Under the pieces are notes generated by a model. It searched no databases and was not told where the DNA came from. It was given only the letters and a program-made list of their open reading frames with translations. From JANMAT01 sp031359995 (GTDB lineage: Bacteria > Actinomycetota > Acidimicrobiia > Acidimicrobiales > Ilumatobacteraceae): a stretch of 64,000 nucleotides of DNA. A program made the translations under genes and the position numbers. The stretch is taken from contig JANMAT010000225.1 of assembly GCA_031359995.1 (NCBI GenBank), positions 8,589 through 72,588 of the forward strand, written 5' to 3'. This document shows, one piece after another, positions 24,712-33,715 of the stretch. Numbering within the stretch: the stretch's first letter is position 1; the number at the start of each line of letters is the position of its first letter.

Positions 24712-25464
24712 TCAGGCGGCGAGCGCGTCGGCCAGCCAGGGCGACATGCGGTACACCCGCCGACCCGACGAGCTGGCCACCAGGAAACCCGCGAACAGCA
24801 CGACCACGCCGACGGCGAGGGTCACCGCGAACGCCCGTGCCGCGCCGAGCCGTCCGGCGAACGTGCCCGACGCGCCCAGGATGCCGGTACCTGCGGCGAT
24901 GAGGATGTTCCCGACGGCCAGCCGCCGGGGCATGGCCACCCGACCGGTCGAGGCCGAGCGGCGCCGGCCCCGCAGCAGTCGCCCCGCCGACCACAGCGCG
25001 CCGACGATCACCACGAGCGAGGCCAGGCCCGAGAACACGCCGGCCAGGACGCGCGGCGCGGGGCCGAACAGCTCCGTGCCCGCGGGCAGCCCGTCGGCCG
25101 GGACGGAGCGGCGCAGGGGCGCTTCGAGCACCACGCCGGCGGCGAAGGCGGACACGAGGGCGAGCGCCCGCCCGCACGGCTTGCCCCAGCGGGGCCCGGC
25201 CAGCAGCTCGACGGTGCCGAGGGCCAGCCACGGCACGTTGAGGATGGCGCCGAACAGGTAGAAGGCGCGGAAGCTGAGCGATGTCCACCCGTCGGCCACC
25301 CCCACGAAGAGGGCGAACGATGCCACGGTGAACAGGGCCATCGACAGCGCCCAGGCCCCCTCGTGGCGACGGCGCCGGGCCAGCCATCGGTCGGTGAGGG
25401 CGAGCGTGAACGCCAGCGCGACCAGCGTGGCCGCCGCGGCCAGGGCGACGTTGGGGCGGTTCAT
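24712..25464 (-). CDS. Integral membrane protein of unknown function
   Basis: 250 residues with about seven hydrophobic segments (for example LAAAATLVALAFTLAL, MALFTVASFALFVGV and AFAVTLAVGVVVLFAGF) and arginine-rich cytoplasmic loops (RWLARRRRHEG, RLLRGRRRS). No enzyme motif was recognised. TACGCT (25473-25478) ends 8 nt before its ATG on the coding strand, so it is probably leaderless. It runs divergently from rex. Confidence 0.7.
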   Translation of the reverse strand: MNRPNVALAAAATLVALAFTLALTDRWLARRRRHEGAWALSMALFTVASFALFVGVADGWTSLSFRAFYLFGAILNVPWLALGTVELLAGPRWGKPCGRALALVSAFAAGVVLEAPLRRSVPADGLPAGTELFGPAPRVLAGVFSGLASLVVIVGALWSAGRLLRGRRRSASTGRVAMPRRLAVGNILIAAGTGILGASGTFAGRLGAARAFAVTLAVGVVVLFAGFLVASSSGRRVYRMSPWLADALAA

Positions 25465-25528
25465 GCCGAGCGAGCGTACGTCGCTTCCGAACCTTGGTGA
25501 GAAGCGGCTGTGGCCCTGGCTCAGGACT

Positions 25529-25546
25529 TTGTGAACTTGCGCACGT
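25529..25546. promoter_or_regulatory. Candidate Rex operator upstream of rex
   Basis: TTGTGAACTTGCGCACGT keeps a perfect left half-site (TTGTGAA) and the CAC core of the right half of the consensus TTGTGAA-N4-TTCACAA, 10 of 14 positions. TTGTGA doubles as a -35 with an 18-bp spacer to TAGCCT (25553-25558), so Rex would autoregulate, as known in Streptomyces. Confidence 0.55.
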
Positions 25547-25568
25547 GGGGCCTAGCCTGATGATCGAG

Positions 25569-26267
25569 ATGGTCGATCGCGCCCGACGTCGCATTCCCGA
25601 AGCAACGGTGGCCCGTCTACCGGTCTACCTGCGCAGCCTCTATGAGCTGGCGGGTGAACGGGTCACCAACGTCTCGTCCGAGCGTCTGGCCGAGCTGGCC
25701 GGCGTGAACGCGGCCAAGGTCCGCAAGGATCTCTCGTACCTGGGCACCTACGGCACCCGCGGCGTCGGCTACGACGTGAACTACCTGCTCTACCAGATGA
25801 ACCGCGAGCTCGGTCTCACCCAGGCGTGGCCGGTCATCATCGTCGGCGCCGGCAACCTCGGTCGGGCTCTGGCCAACTACGGCGGCTTCGACGAGCGGGG
25901 GTACCCGGTGGCGGCCCTGGTCGACGTGTCGGCCGACAAGGTGGGAAGTGTGATCTCCGGGCACACCGTGCACCACCTCGACGAGCTCCCCGAGCTGGTG
26001 GCGGCGCGCGAAGGCGGTGTCATCGGCATCATCGCCACCCCGGCTGGGGTGGCCCAGGACGTGGCCGAGCGGCTCGTGCAGGCCGGGGTGAGCTCCATCC
26101 TGAACTTCGCACCCGTGGTCCTCGTCCTGCCCCGGCAGGTGTCGGTGCGCAAGGTCGACCTCGCCATCGAGCTGCAGATCCTGTCCTTCTACCAACAGCG
26201 TCGTCTCGGCGCGGTCGCCCCGACTTTGACAGATCATGACGAACCCGATGAGGCCGCCAGTGCCTGA
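25569..26267 (+). CDS. rex: Redox-sensing transcriptional repressor Rex
   Basis: 232 residues. The N-terminal winged helix (ARLPVYLRSLYELAGERV, then LAELAGVNAAKVRKDLSYLG) binds DNA; a Rossmann domain (IVGAGNLGRALANYGGF) binds NADH, which releases the repressor; the C-terminal swapped helix ends in LQILSFYQQRR. It senses NADH/NAD+ ratio. ATG 25569 is preferred over ATG 25560, which is only 1 nt from the -10. As in Streptomyces (rex-hemACD), tetrapyrrole genes follow directly. Confidence 0.95.
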   Translation: MVDRARRRIPEATVARLPVYLRSLYELAGERVTNVSSERLAELAGVNAAKVRKDLSYLGTYGTRGVGYDVNYLLYQMNRELGLTQAWPVIIVGAGNLGRALANYGGFDERGYPVAALVDVSADKVGSVISGHTVHHLDELPELVAAREGGVIGIIATPAGVAQDVAERLVQAGVSSILNFAPVVLVLPRQVSVRKVDLAIELQILSFYQQRRLGAVAPTLTDHDEPDEAASA

Positions 26268-26321
26268 TCGCGGCGCGTCCCTTCTAGGCTCGGATCACCG
26301 AAGCAGCTAGGTGCTCGAACC

Positions 26322-27584
26322 GTGTCGCTCGTCGTCCTTGGCCTGAATCAGCGCAACGTGCCCCTCGACCTGCTCGAGCGCGCCTCGTTGCCGGGTGACC
26401 GCCTCCGCAAGGCCCTGCACGATCTGTGCATGCGCCCCAACGTGAACGAGGCCGTGGTCATCGCCACGTGCAACCGCACCGAGGTCTACGTCGCCGCCGA
26501 TCGCTTCCACGGCGCCCACGCCGACGTGCTCGGGTTCTTCGCCGAGCTCACGGGTCTCGAACCGGCGCTGGCCACCGAGCACCTCTTCTCGGCGTTCGAC
26601 GGTGAGGCCGTGGCCCATCTGTTCCGCGTCGTGTCGGGCCTCGACTCCGCCGTGGTGGGCGAGAGCGAGATCCTCGGCCAGGTGCGCGACGCGTGGGAGA
26701 CCGCTCGGGCCGAAGGATCGTCGCAGTCGTCGCTGAACCTGGTGTTCCGCCACGCGCTCGAGGTCGGCAAACGGGTCCGCACCGACACGGGCATCGGCCG
26801 TGGGACCGCGTCGGTGTCGCACGCCGCCGTCGAGCTCGCCGCCGATCACCTCGGTTCGCTCAAGGACCGTCGCGTGCTCGTGGTCGGTGCCGGCGAGATG
26901 GGCGAGGGCATGGCGGTCGCGCTGGCCTCGGCCGACGGTGTCCGTGAGGTCATCGTGGCCAACCGCACGCTGGCCAACGGCGAGCGCCTGGCCGAGCGCG
27001 TCGGTGGCTGGGCCGTGCGCCTGAGCGAAGCGCCGCGGCTGCTGCGCGAGGTCGACGTGGTGCTGGCCGGTGCCGACGGCGGCATGGTGCTCGAGCGTGC
27101 CCAGGTCGAAGCGGCGCTGCCCGCCCGTGGCGATCGACCGCTGCTGCTCATCGACATCGCCGTGCCCCGCAACGTGGAGCCGTCCGTCGCCGAGCTCGAG
27201 GGCGTCACCGTGCTCGATCTCGACGACCTGCGGGCGTGGGCGGCCAAGGGTGTGGCCCGTCGCGCCACCGAGGTGCGTGCCGCCGAAGACATCGTGGACG
27301 AGGAGCTGGCCCGTTTCGCCGACGTGGCCCAGGCCCGCCAGGTGGCGCCGCTCATCGGGCAGCTGCGCGAGCGGGCCGAGACGCTCCGCCAGGCCGAGAT
27401 GGTCCGCGTCCGCCGCCGTCTGGGCGACCTGACGCCCGAGCAGGCCGAGGCGGTCGACGCCCTCACCCGTCAGCTCATGGCCAAACTGCTGCACGAGCCG
27501 TCGGTCCGCCTGAAGGCCGATGCCGGCACGAGCCGCGGTGAGCGCAACGCCGCCGCCGTGCGCGACCTGTTCGATCTGGACTGA
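26322..27584 (+). CDS. hemA: Glutamyl-tRNA reductase
   Basis: 420 residues; reduces glutamyl-tRNA to glutamate-1-semialdehyde, the first step of the C5 haem pathway. Visible are the catalytic cysteine in TCNRTEVY, LDSAVVGESEILGQVRDAW, the NADPH-binding VVGAGEMGEGMAVAL and the C-terminal dimerisation helices. The start is GTG. It follows rex by 54 bp and HemD follows after 3 bp, so the three form one operon. Confidence 0.95.
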   Translation: MSLVVLGLNQRNVPLDLLERASLPGDRLRKALHDLCMRPNVNEAVVIATCNRTEVYVAADRFHGAHADVLGFFAELTGLEPALATEHLFSAFDGEAVAHLFRVVSGLDSAVVGESEILGQVRDAWETARAEGSSQSSLNLVFRHALEVGKRVRTDTGIGRGTASVSHAAVELAADHLGSLKDRRVLVVGAGEMGEGMAVALASADGVREVIVANRTLANGERLAERVGGWAVRLSEAPRLLREVDVVLAGADGGMVLERAQVEAALPARGDRPLLLIDIAVPRNVEPSVAELEGVTVLDLDDLRAWAAKGVARRATEVRAAEDIVDEELARFADVAQARQVAPLIGQLRERAETLRQAEMVRVRRRLGDLTPEQAEAVDALTRQLMAKLLHEPSVRLKADAGTSRGERNAAAVRDLFDLD

Positions 27585-27587
27585 GCG

Positions 27588-28343
27588 GTGACCGAGCAGC
27601 CGTTGAAGTGGCGCACCGTGGTGGTCACGCGCGCCCATGACCAGCAGGGTTCGCTGGTGTCGCGGCTCGCGGTCCTCGGGGCCACGGTCGTGGAGCTGCC
27701 GGCGACCGTGGTGGTCGACCGGGTCGAGGGCATGGCCACGTTGACCGCGCTGCTGGCCGACGGGGCGGTGTCGTTCGCCTGGATCGTGGTGACATCGCCC
27801 AACGGGGCGACGCGCCTGGCCCGGGCACTGGCCGGTCGCGCCGTGCGCCCGGCGCACATCGCCGCCGTCGGGCCGGGTTCGGCCGACGCGCTGGCCGCGG
27901 CCGGGCTGCCGTGCGACCTGGTGCCGCTCGAAGCGGTGGCCGAGTCGTTGGTCGAGGCGTTCCCGCCCGCCGGTGACGCGGTCGGGTCCGTGCTCGTGGT
28001 GAAGGCCGAGGCGGCCCGCCCGGTGCTGGTCGAGGGGCTGGCCGCCAAGGGTTGGTCGGTGACGCCGGTGGTGGCCCACGCCGCCGAGCCGGCGCCGTTC
28101 GAGGCCACCGTGGCGGCGTCGTTGGCCGGGGCCGATGCCGTGCTGTTCGCCGCCGGCTCCGCGGTGCGGGCCGTGGTCGGGGCGTACGGCGTGGTCGGTC
28201 TGCCGGCGGTGGTGGTGTGCATGGGCCCGGTGACCGCGGAGGTCGCCCGCAAGGTCGGCCTGGCCGTCACCGCCGTCGCCGACCCCCACACGCTCGACGG
28301 CCTCGTCGCCGCCACCGTCGCCTCCCTCGCCCCGTCGGCGTAG
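27588..28343 (+). CDS. hemD: Uroporphyrinogen-III synthase
   Basis: 251 residues with the weakly conserved two-domain HemD pattern: VVVTRAHDQQGSLVSRLAVLGA, WIVVTSPNGATRLARAL, HIAAVGPGSADALAAAG and, in the second domain, ADAVLFAAGSAVRAVVGAYG and VVCMGPVTAEVARKVGL. It closes and inverts the D ring of hydroxymethylbilane. It starts with GTG 3 bp after hemA. The usual partner hemC is not between hemA and hemD. Confidence 0.85.
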   Translation: MTEQPLKWRTVVVTRAHDQQGSLVSRLAVLGATVVELPATVVVDRVEGMATLTALLADGAVSFAWIVVTSPNGATRLARALAGRAVRPAHIAAVGPGSADALAAAGLPCDLVPLEAVAESLVEAFPPAGDAVGSVLVVKAEAARPVLVEGLAAKGWSVTPVVAHAAEPAPFEATVAASLAGADAVLFAAGSAVRAVVGAYGVVGLPAVVVCMGPVTAEVARKVGLAVTAVADPHTLDGLVAATVASLAPSA

Positions 28344-28397
28344 CCGCCCGGAACCCGGCGGTCCCGAACGCGGCGGCCCGGAACGGGGGAGCGTCGG

Positions 28398-28403
28398 TAG
28401 GGT
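28398..28403 (+). promoter_or_regulatory. -10 element (TAGGGT) of the HAD gene
   Basis: TAGGGT ends 7 nt before ATG 28411 and overlaps the in-frame GTG at 28402, which therefore is not the start. Confidence 0.45.
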
Positions 28404-28410
28404 GACCGGC

Positions 28411-29112
28411 ATGGTTCCCGAGGCGTTGGTGTTCGACTTCGACGGCACCCTCGTCGACACCGAGACGGCCGAGTACGAGTCGGTCCGGCGGGTGTGGGAG
28501 GCCCACGGCCACGCCTACGACCTGCTGCGGTGGACGCCCTACGTGGGCACGACCAACCCGGTGCCATGGACGCAGGAGCTCGAGGCCCTGCTCGGCATCC
28601 CGATCGACCACGCCGGCCTGCGGGCCCGGGCCCGGCGCATCAACCGCGACCTCCTGCACCTGGTCACCGCCCGACCGGGGGTGACCGATCTGCTGGCCGA
28701 AGCGGCCGACGCCGACGTCCCCGTCGCCATCGCCTCGAACGCGCCGGCCGACTGGGTGGAGCACCACCTCGACCGCCTCGGGCTCCTCCACCACTTCGCC
28801 CAGGTCGTCACCGTCGACCGGGTCGAGCGGCCCAAGCCCCATCCGGAGATGTACCTGACGGCGGTGGCCGGGCTCGGTGCCTCACCCGAACGGAGCGTGG
28901 CGTTCGAGGACTCGGCCACCGGCCTCGCCGCCGCCCGTGCCGCGGGGCTCTACACCGTGGCCGTGCCGGGCCCGATGTCCGACGGGCACGACCTCGCCGG
29001 GGCCGACCGGTTGCACGCTTCGCTGGCCGAGTGCACGCTGCATGGACTCGGGGAGGCGATCGCGCCACGTGCTACCGCCGTCCCGAGGCCACGGTCTAGC
29101 CTGGACCGATGA
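28411..29112 (+). CDS. HAD-superfamily hydrolase (beta-phosphoglucomutase-like)
   Basis: 233 residues with the four HAD motifs: FDFDGTLVDTE (nucleophile and acid Asp), PVAIASNA (motif II), the lysine in RPKPHPEMY and FEDSATGLAAARAAG (motif IV). A helical cap lies between motifs I and II, as in phosphoglucomutase/phosphatase-like subfamily I enzymes. Substrate unknown. Its stop overlaps the ATG of the next gene (ATGA). Confidence 0.87.
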   Translation: MVPEALVFDFDGTLVDTETAEYESVRRVWEAHGHAYDLLRWTPYVGTTNPVPWTQELEALLGIPIDHAGLRARARRINRDLLHLVTARPGVTDLLAEAADADVPVAIASNAPADWVEHHLDRLGLLHHFAQVVTVDRVERPKPHPEMYLTAVAGLGASPERSVAFEDSATGLAAARAAGLYTVAVPGPMSDGHDLAGADRLHASLAECTLHGLGEAIAPRATAVPRPRSSLDR

Positions 29113-29417
29113 CCTCCCCCGACACCGAAGGGCGGGAGCACGTCGCGGCCTACCAGGAGCTGCGACGTCGCTACGCACCGTTCCGGTTGGTCGGGTTCGC
29201 GGCGCTCATCACCGGCTTCGTCGGCCTGGTCCTGTCCGACGTGCGCCACGACGGGCGCATCACGATCACGGTCTGGTTCTTCGTGGCCCTGGTCGGCGTC
29301 ATCATCGCCATGGCGGCGCAGGTCAAGCTGCGCTGCCCGGTGTGCGGGCGCCAGCCGTTCGGGCAGAACGTGTGGGATCCGCTGTACTGCTCGAGCTGCG
29401 GTACGACGCTCCAGTGA
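29109..29417 (+). CDS. Two-TM membrane protein with C-terminal zinc ribbon
   Basis: 102 residues: a charged N-terminus, two hydrophobic helices (VGFAALITGFVGLVLS and ITVWFFVALVGVIIAMAA), then a zinc-ribbon pair CPVCG and CSSCG separated by about 17 residues. Function unknown. TAGCCT (29097-29102) ends 6 nt before its ATG, and the start overlaps the HAD gene stop. Confidence 0.65.
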   Translation: MTSPDTEGREHVAAYQELRRRYAPFRLVGFAALITGFVGLVLSDVRHDGRITITVWFFVALVGVIIAMAAQVKLRCPVCGRQPFGQNVWDPLYCSSCGTTLQ

Positions 29418-29455
29418 CCGGCCGCCATCGTTGGGTCGCCGGCTCCGTCCCGGCG

Positions 29456-29461
29456 TACGCT
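29456..29461 (+). promoter_or_regulatory. -10 element (TACGCT) of hemB
   Basis: TACGCT ends 8 nt before GTG 29470, fixing the hemB start and giving hemB/hemL a promoter separate from rex-hemA-hemD. Confidence 0.45.
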
Positions 29462-29469
29462 GGTCGGCC

Positions 29470-30450
<981 letters not shown>

Positions 30451-30462
30451 TCGGAGCGGTGC

Positions 30463-31797
30463 ATGAGCCTGGCCTTCTGTGACGCGGGCGCGTGCCCGAA
30501 GTTGGGGTGCGACCCCGTCGTGTGTCGCGGAGCTGCGCTCACCAACGCGCAGGTGATGGAGCGGGCCGTGCGGGTCATCCCCGGTGGCGTGAACTCGCCG
30601 ATCCGCTCGTTCCGTTCGGTCGGCGGCACGCCGTACGTGGTGGCCCGCGCCAACGGTGCGCGCGTGTGGGACGTGGAGGGCACCGAGTACCTCGACCTCG
30701 TGCAGAGCTACGGCGCGGTCATCGCCGGCCACGCCCATCCGCGCATCACCGAGGCGATCGTGACGGCGGCGGCCGACGGCACCAGCTACGGCGCACCGAC
30801 GCCGCGCGAGATGCGTCTGGCCGAGGAGGTCTGCGCCCGTGTGCCGAGCATCGAGATGGTGCGGCTCGTGGCGTCGGGCACCGAAGCGACGATGACGGCG
30901 ATCCGCCTGGCCCGCGGGTTCACGGGCCGTTCGAAGGTCGTGAAGTTCGCCGGCAACTACCACGGGCACGGCGACGCGCTGCTGGCCGAGAGCGGCAGTG
31001 CCATCGCGGTGCTGGCCATCCCCGGATCGCAGGGCGTCACCGAGCACACGGTGAGCGACACGATCGTGGCGCCGTTCAACGTGGTGCCCGAGCTCGGCGA
31101 CGACGTCGCCGCCGTGATCCTCGAACCCGTCGCCGCCAACATGGGCCTCATCGGTCCGGTGCCGGGCTTCCTCGCGGGCCTGCGCGCCGCGTGTGACAAG
31201 GCCGGCGCGCTGCTGATCTTCGACGAGGTCATCACCGGGTTCCGGCTCGGCACCGACGGCGCCCAGGGTGCCTACGGTGTGACGCCCGACCTCACGTGCT
31301 TCGGCAAGGTGATCGGTGGCGGACTCAACATCGGTGCGTTCGGCGGCCGGCGCGACGTCATGTCGTCCATGGCGCCGCTCGGCGGTGTCTTCCAGGCCGG
31401 CACGCTGTCGGGCAACCCGTTGGCCACCGCGGCGGGGCTGGCCGCGCTGTCGCTGCTCGACGGTGACGCATACGCGCAGATCGAGCGGGCCGCGGCGCGG
31501 CTGGCCGGGGGCCTGCAGTCGGCCTTCGATGCCGCCGGTCTCACGGCGCGCATCCCGAGCGTGGGCACCCTCACCGGCATCCACCTCGCCGCCACCGACG
31601 CCACCGACTACGACAGCGCCCGCACCACCGACACCGAACTGTACAAGCGCTTCTTCCACGCCATGCTGCGGCGCGGGGTGGCCTTGGCCCCCGGCGCCTA
31701 CGAGGTGCTGTTCGTGGGGTTGGCCCACGATGACGTCGTCATCGACGCCATCGTCGACCGTGCCCATGCCGCCGCGGTCGAGGCCGCTGCCGGCTGA
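30463..31797 (+). CDS. hemL: Glutamate-1-semialdehyde 2,1-aminomutase with Cys-rich N-terminus
   Basis: 444 residues; PLP enzyme converting glutamate semialdehyde to 5-aminolevulinate. Core motifs: ERAVRVIPGGVNSPIRSF, the PLP-phosphate site VASGTEATMTAIRLARGF, NYHGHGDALL, LIFDEVITGFR and the PLP lysine in CFGKVIGGGLNIGAFGG. ATG 30463 has GGAG upstream and gives an unusual 22-residue extension with four cysteines (CDAGACPKLGCDPVVC) before the normal start region. A later ATG at 30556 would remove it. It ends the hem cluster at a hairpin. Confidence 0.93.
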   Translation: MSLAFCDAGACPKLGCDPVVCRGAALTNAQVMERAVRVIPGGVNSPIRSFRSVGGTPYVVARANGARVWDVEGTEYLDLVQSYGAVIAGHAHPRITEAIVTAAADGTSYGAPTPREMRLAEEVCARVPSIEMVRLVASGTEATMTAIRLARGFTGRSKVVKFAGNYHGHGDALLAESGSAIAVLAIPGSQGVTEHTVSDTIVAPFNVVPELGDDVAAVILEPVAANMGLIGPVPGFLAGLRAACDKAGALLIFDEVITGFRLGTDGAQGAYGVTPDLTCFGKVIGGGLNIGAFGGRRDVMSSMAPLGGVFQAGTLSGNPLATAAGLAALSLLDGDAYAQIERAAARLAGGLQSAFDAAGLTARIPSVGTLTGIHLAATDATDYDSARTTDTELYKRFFHAMLRRGVALAPGAYEVLFVGLAHDDVVIDAIVDRAHAAAVEAAAG

Positions 31798-31826
31798 CGA
31801 TCGGACGGTTGTTCGGGGTCCGATCG
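31798..31826 (+). terminator. Hairpin terminator after hemL
   Basis: A 9-bp perfect stem (CGATCGGAC / GTCCGATCG) with an 11-nt loop begins at the hemL stop. No U-tract. Confidence 0.6.
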
Positions 31827-32119
31827 GGGTCGACGCGACGCCGCTGCCGTTGACCGGCGTGGTACAACCGGTGCGGCCCCGATGGACGACGACGCGAGGA
31901 GGTGGTCGAGCATGAAACAGCCCGAACCTCCGAGTCCTTTCCGTTCGCCGGCCCGCATCGCCTGAGCCCTGTCGCACGGGCGCGCGCCGGCTCGTCACCC
32001 GAGGCGGTGTCCCATGCCGATGTTCCCGCGCGCCCCTGGCGTGCCCTTCACCTCTGCGCCGGTTGTCGCCGTGTCGCAGCTGCTCGCCCGGCGCTGGCCG
32101 TGCTCTCGGTGGTGGGCCG
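31827..32119. other. Gap between hemL and the Lys-rich protein gene
   Basis: About 290 bp with no conserved gene. The only clear signal is the strong ribosome-binding site and short ORF at 31897-31965. Open frames through the rest lack start signals and have no recognisable similarity. Confidence 0.5.
31912..31965 (+). CDS. Possible 17-residue proline-rich peptide
   Basis: AGGAGGTGG (31897-31905), nearly the full anti-Shine-Dalgarno complement, lies 6 nt before this ATG. The ORF encodes MKQPEPPSPFRSPARIA. An in-frame ATG at 31882 would extend it by 10 residues. Such a strong site is rare in this window, where most starts are leaderless or weak. It may be a true small protein or a leader peptide. 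Function unknown. Confidence 0.35.
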   Translation: MKQPEPPSPFRSPARIA

Positions 32120-33661
32120 CTAGCCGGCGCTGGTCGGCTGGGCCGACCGCACCCCGGGTACGTTCAGGATCGCCCCGAGGTCGATCTCGCCGCTCACGAT
32201 CACCGCACCGCGGCCCATGTCGAGCACCGATGCCACGCCGGGCAGCGCCGCCAGCAGGCGCACGACCCGCTCGTCCTCCACGCTCACCGGGCCCTGCACC
32301 ACCAGCGGGAAGGGTTCGCGGACGTACTCGGTGGTAGCCGTCATGGCTTCGGTCGTCGTGGTCTCGGCGCCGGTCTCGGTCGCGGTGGTCGTGGGGCCGC
32401 TCGTCTCGCCGTGGCCCTCGGTCGTGGTGGTGGTGCCGGTCGCGGTGGCGTGGGTCGCGGCACTGGCGCTGCGGGCCGCCGCGGTCGTGGTCGGTCCTGG
32501 TTCGATCGTCTTCGACGAGGGCAGCTGGTAGAGCAGGGCCGGCTCGCTGTCGAGATCGCCACCCCAGTAGCGCCCGTCGCGATCGCGCACGAGCAGATGA
32601 CCGGCGACCTCTTCGTCGAAGGTCCGCTGGGCCGGATCGCCGCCGGGAACGAGGCTGAAGTAGCGCAACGGCACGGCCATCTCGACCCGGCGGCCGTCGG
32701 TGAGCAGGAACACCGCCAGCTGGGTGTCTTCGTTGTCGATGGTGTTCACCACGATCGGCGGCGCGGTGGCGGCGGTGGGCTCGGGGGCGGGCGCTTCGTG
32801 CGGTGTCTCGGCCGACGCGTCGGTGCCCGACTCGCCGGCCGTGGTACGCGGCGTGGCCGGGCGGGCGATGGTGGTGCTGGTCGTCGTCGTGGGGGCGACG
32901 GTGGTGGTCGGGGGCAGGTCCTGCTCGATCAGCACCAGGAACCGGGGGACGGCGTCGGCGGGGTCCTCGGTGTCGGCGGGCGCATCAGCGCCTTCGTCGA
33001 TCGGTGCCACCGCGCTGGTGGGTGCCGCGGTGGCGACGTTGCCGTGGCTGCCGCGATCGGTGGGAAGGAAGATGGCGGCTAGGAGCAGCAGGGGGCCGAC
33101 GGTGGCCGCGCCGAGCAGGCGCTTGCGGGAGCCGGCGCCGACGGGGACGGCGTCGCCGTCCGGGTCGGGCCCGGCGTCGTGAGGGTCGGTCGGTTCGTCC
33201 CCGGTGTCGGTGGTGGCGGTCCAGCCGATGTCCTGATCGGGCCCGGCGTTGTCGGTCCTCGCATCGTCGGTCGGGGCGTTCCTGGCGGCGCGCCGCCCGC
33301 GTCGACCCGTGGGAGGCGCGCCGTCCGCCGCGCTGGCATCGCCCGCCGTGGCCCGCTTGGCCGGCTTCGGTTCCTTGGCCGGCTTCGGTTCCTTGGGTGC
33401 CTTCGGCGCCTTTGGCTCCTTGGCCGCTTCGGGCTCCTTTGCCGCCTTGGGCGGCTTGTCGGCTTTCGGGGCCTTGGGCTCTTTGGCCGGCTTGGCGGCC
33501 TTCGGTTCCTTCGGGGCTTTCGTCTTCTTGCCCTTCTTGCCCTTCTTGCCCGCCGCCGGGGCCACGGCGGCGCCCGCCGCGGCGGTCGTCCGGTCGTCGG
33601 GCGCGTCGGTGCCCTCGCCGCCCTCGGGCGCGCGGGGGGACTCGGCGGACGACACGTCCAT
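32120..33661 (-). CDS. Single-pass membrane protein with Lys/Pro/Ala repeat tail and Thr-rich exterior
   Basis: 513 residues. Residues 38-103 are a cytoplasmic basic tract of repeated Lys-x-Pro-Lys/Ala-Lys units (GKKGKKGKKTKAPKEPKAAK and on), like histone-H1/HupB tails. One membrane helix follows near 182-200 (LLGAATVGPLLLLAAIFLP). The exterior part has Thr-rich linkers (TTTVAPTTTTSTT) around two folded pieces: one near 315-395 and a C-terminal piece of about 45 residues (RVVRLLAALPGVASVLDM) that resembles an I9-type subtilisin propeptide strand-helix pattern. Function unknown; it might link nucleoid or polyanion binding to the envelope. Confidence 0.65.
   Translation of the reverse strand: MDVSSAESPRAPEGGEGTDAPDDRTTAAAGAAVAPAAGKKGKKGKKTKAPKEPKAAKPAKEPKAPKADKPPKAAKEPEAAKEPKAPKAPKEPKPAKEPKPAKRATAGDASAADGAPPTGRRGRRAARNAPTDDARTDNAGPDQDIGWTATTDTGDEPTDPHDAGPDPDGDAVPVGAGSRKRLLGAATVGPLLLLAAIFLPTDRGSHGNVATAAPTSAVAPIDEGADAPADTEDPADAVPRFLVLIEQDLPPTTTVAPTTTTSTTIARPATPRTTAGESGTDASAETPHEAPAPEPTAATAPPIVVNTIDNEDTQLAVFLLTDGRRVEMAVPLRYFSLVPGGDPAQRTFDEEVAGHLLVRDRDGRYWGGDLDSEPALLYQLPSSKTIEPGPTTTAAARSASAATHATATGTTTTTEGHGETSGPTTTATETGAETTTTEAMTATTEYVREPFPLVVQGPVSVEDERVVRLLAALPGVASVLDMGRGAVIVSGEIDLGAILNVPGVRSAQPTSAG
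33353..33550 (-). repeat. Tandem Lys-Pro-Ala codon repeats
   Basis: Reverse-strand triplet repeats encode about 66 residues dominated by AKEPK/APKEPK units. The DNA is a degenerate array of AAG-CCG/GCC-AAG blocks, prone to length change. Confidence 0.75.
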
Positions 33662-33715
33662 CCATCGGCAGGTCGGGTGCCCAGTTGAGAACCGCGCCGG
33701 GCGCGGGCGGGTCCG

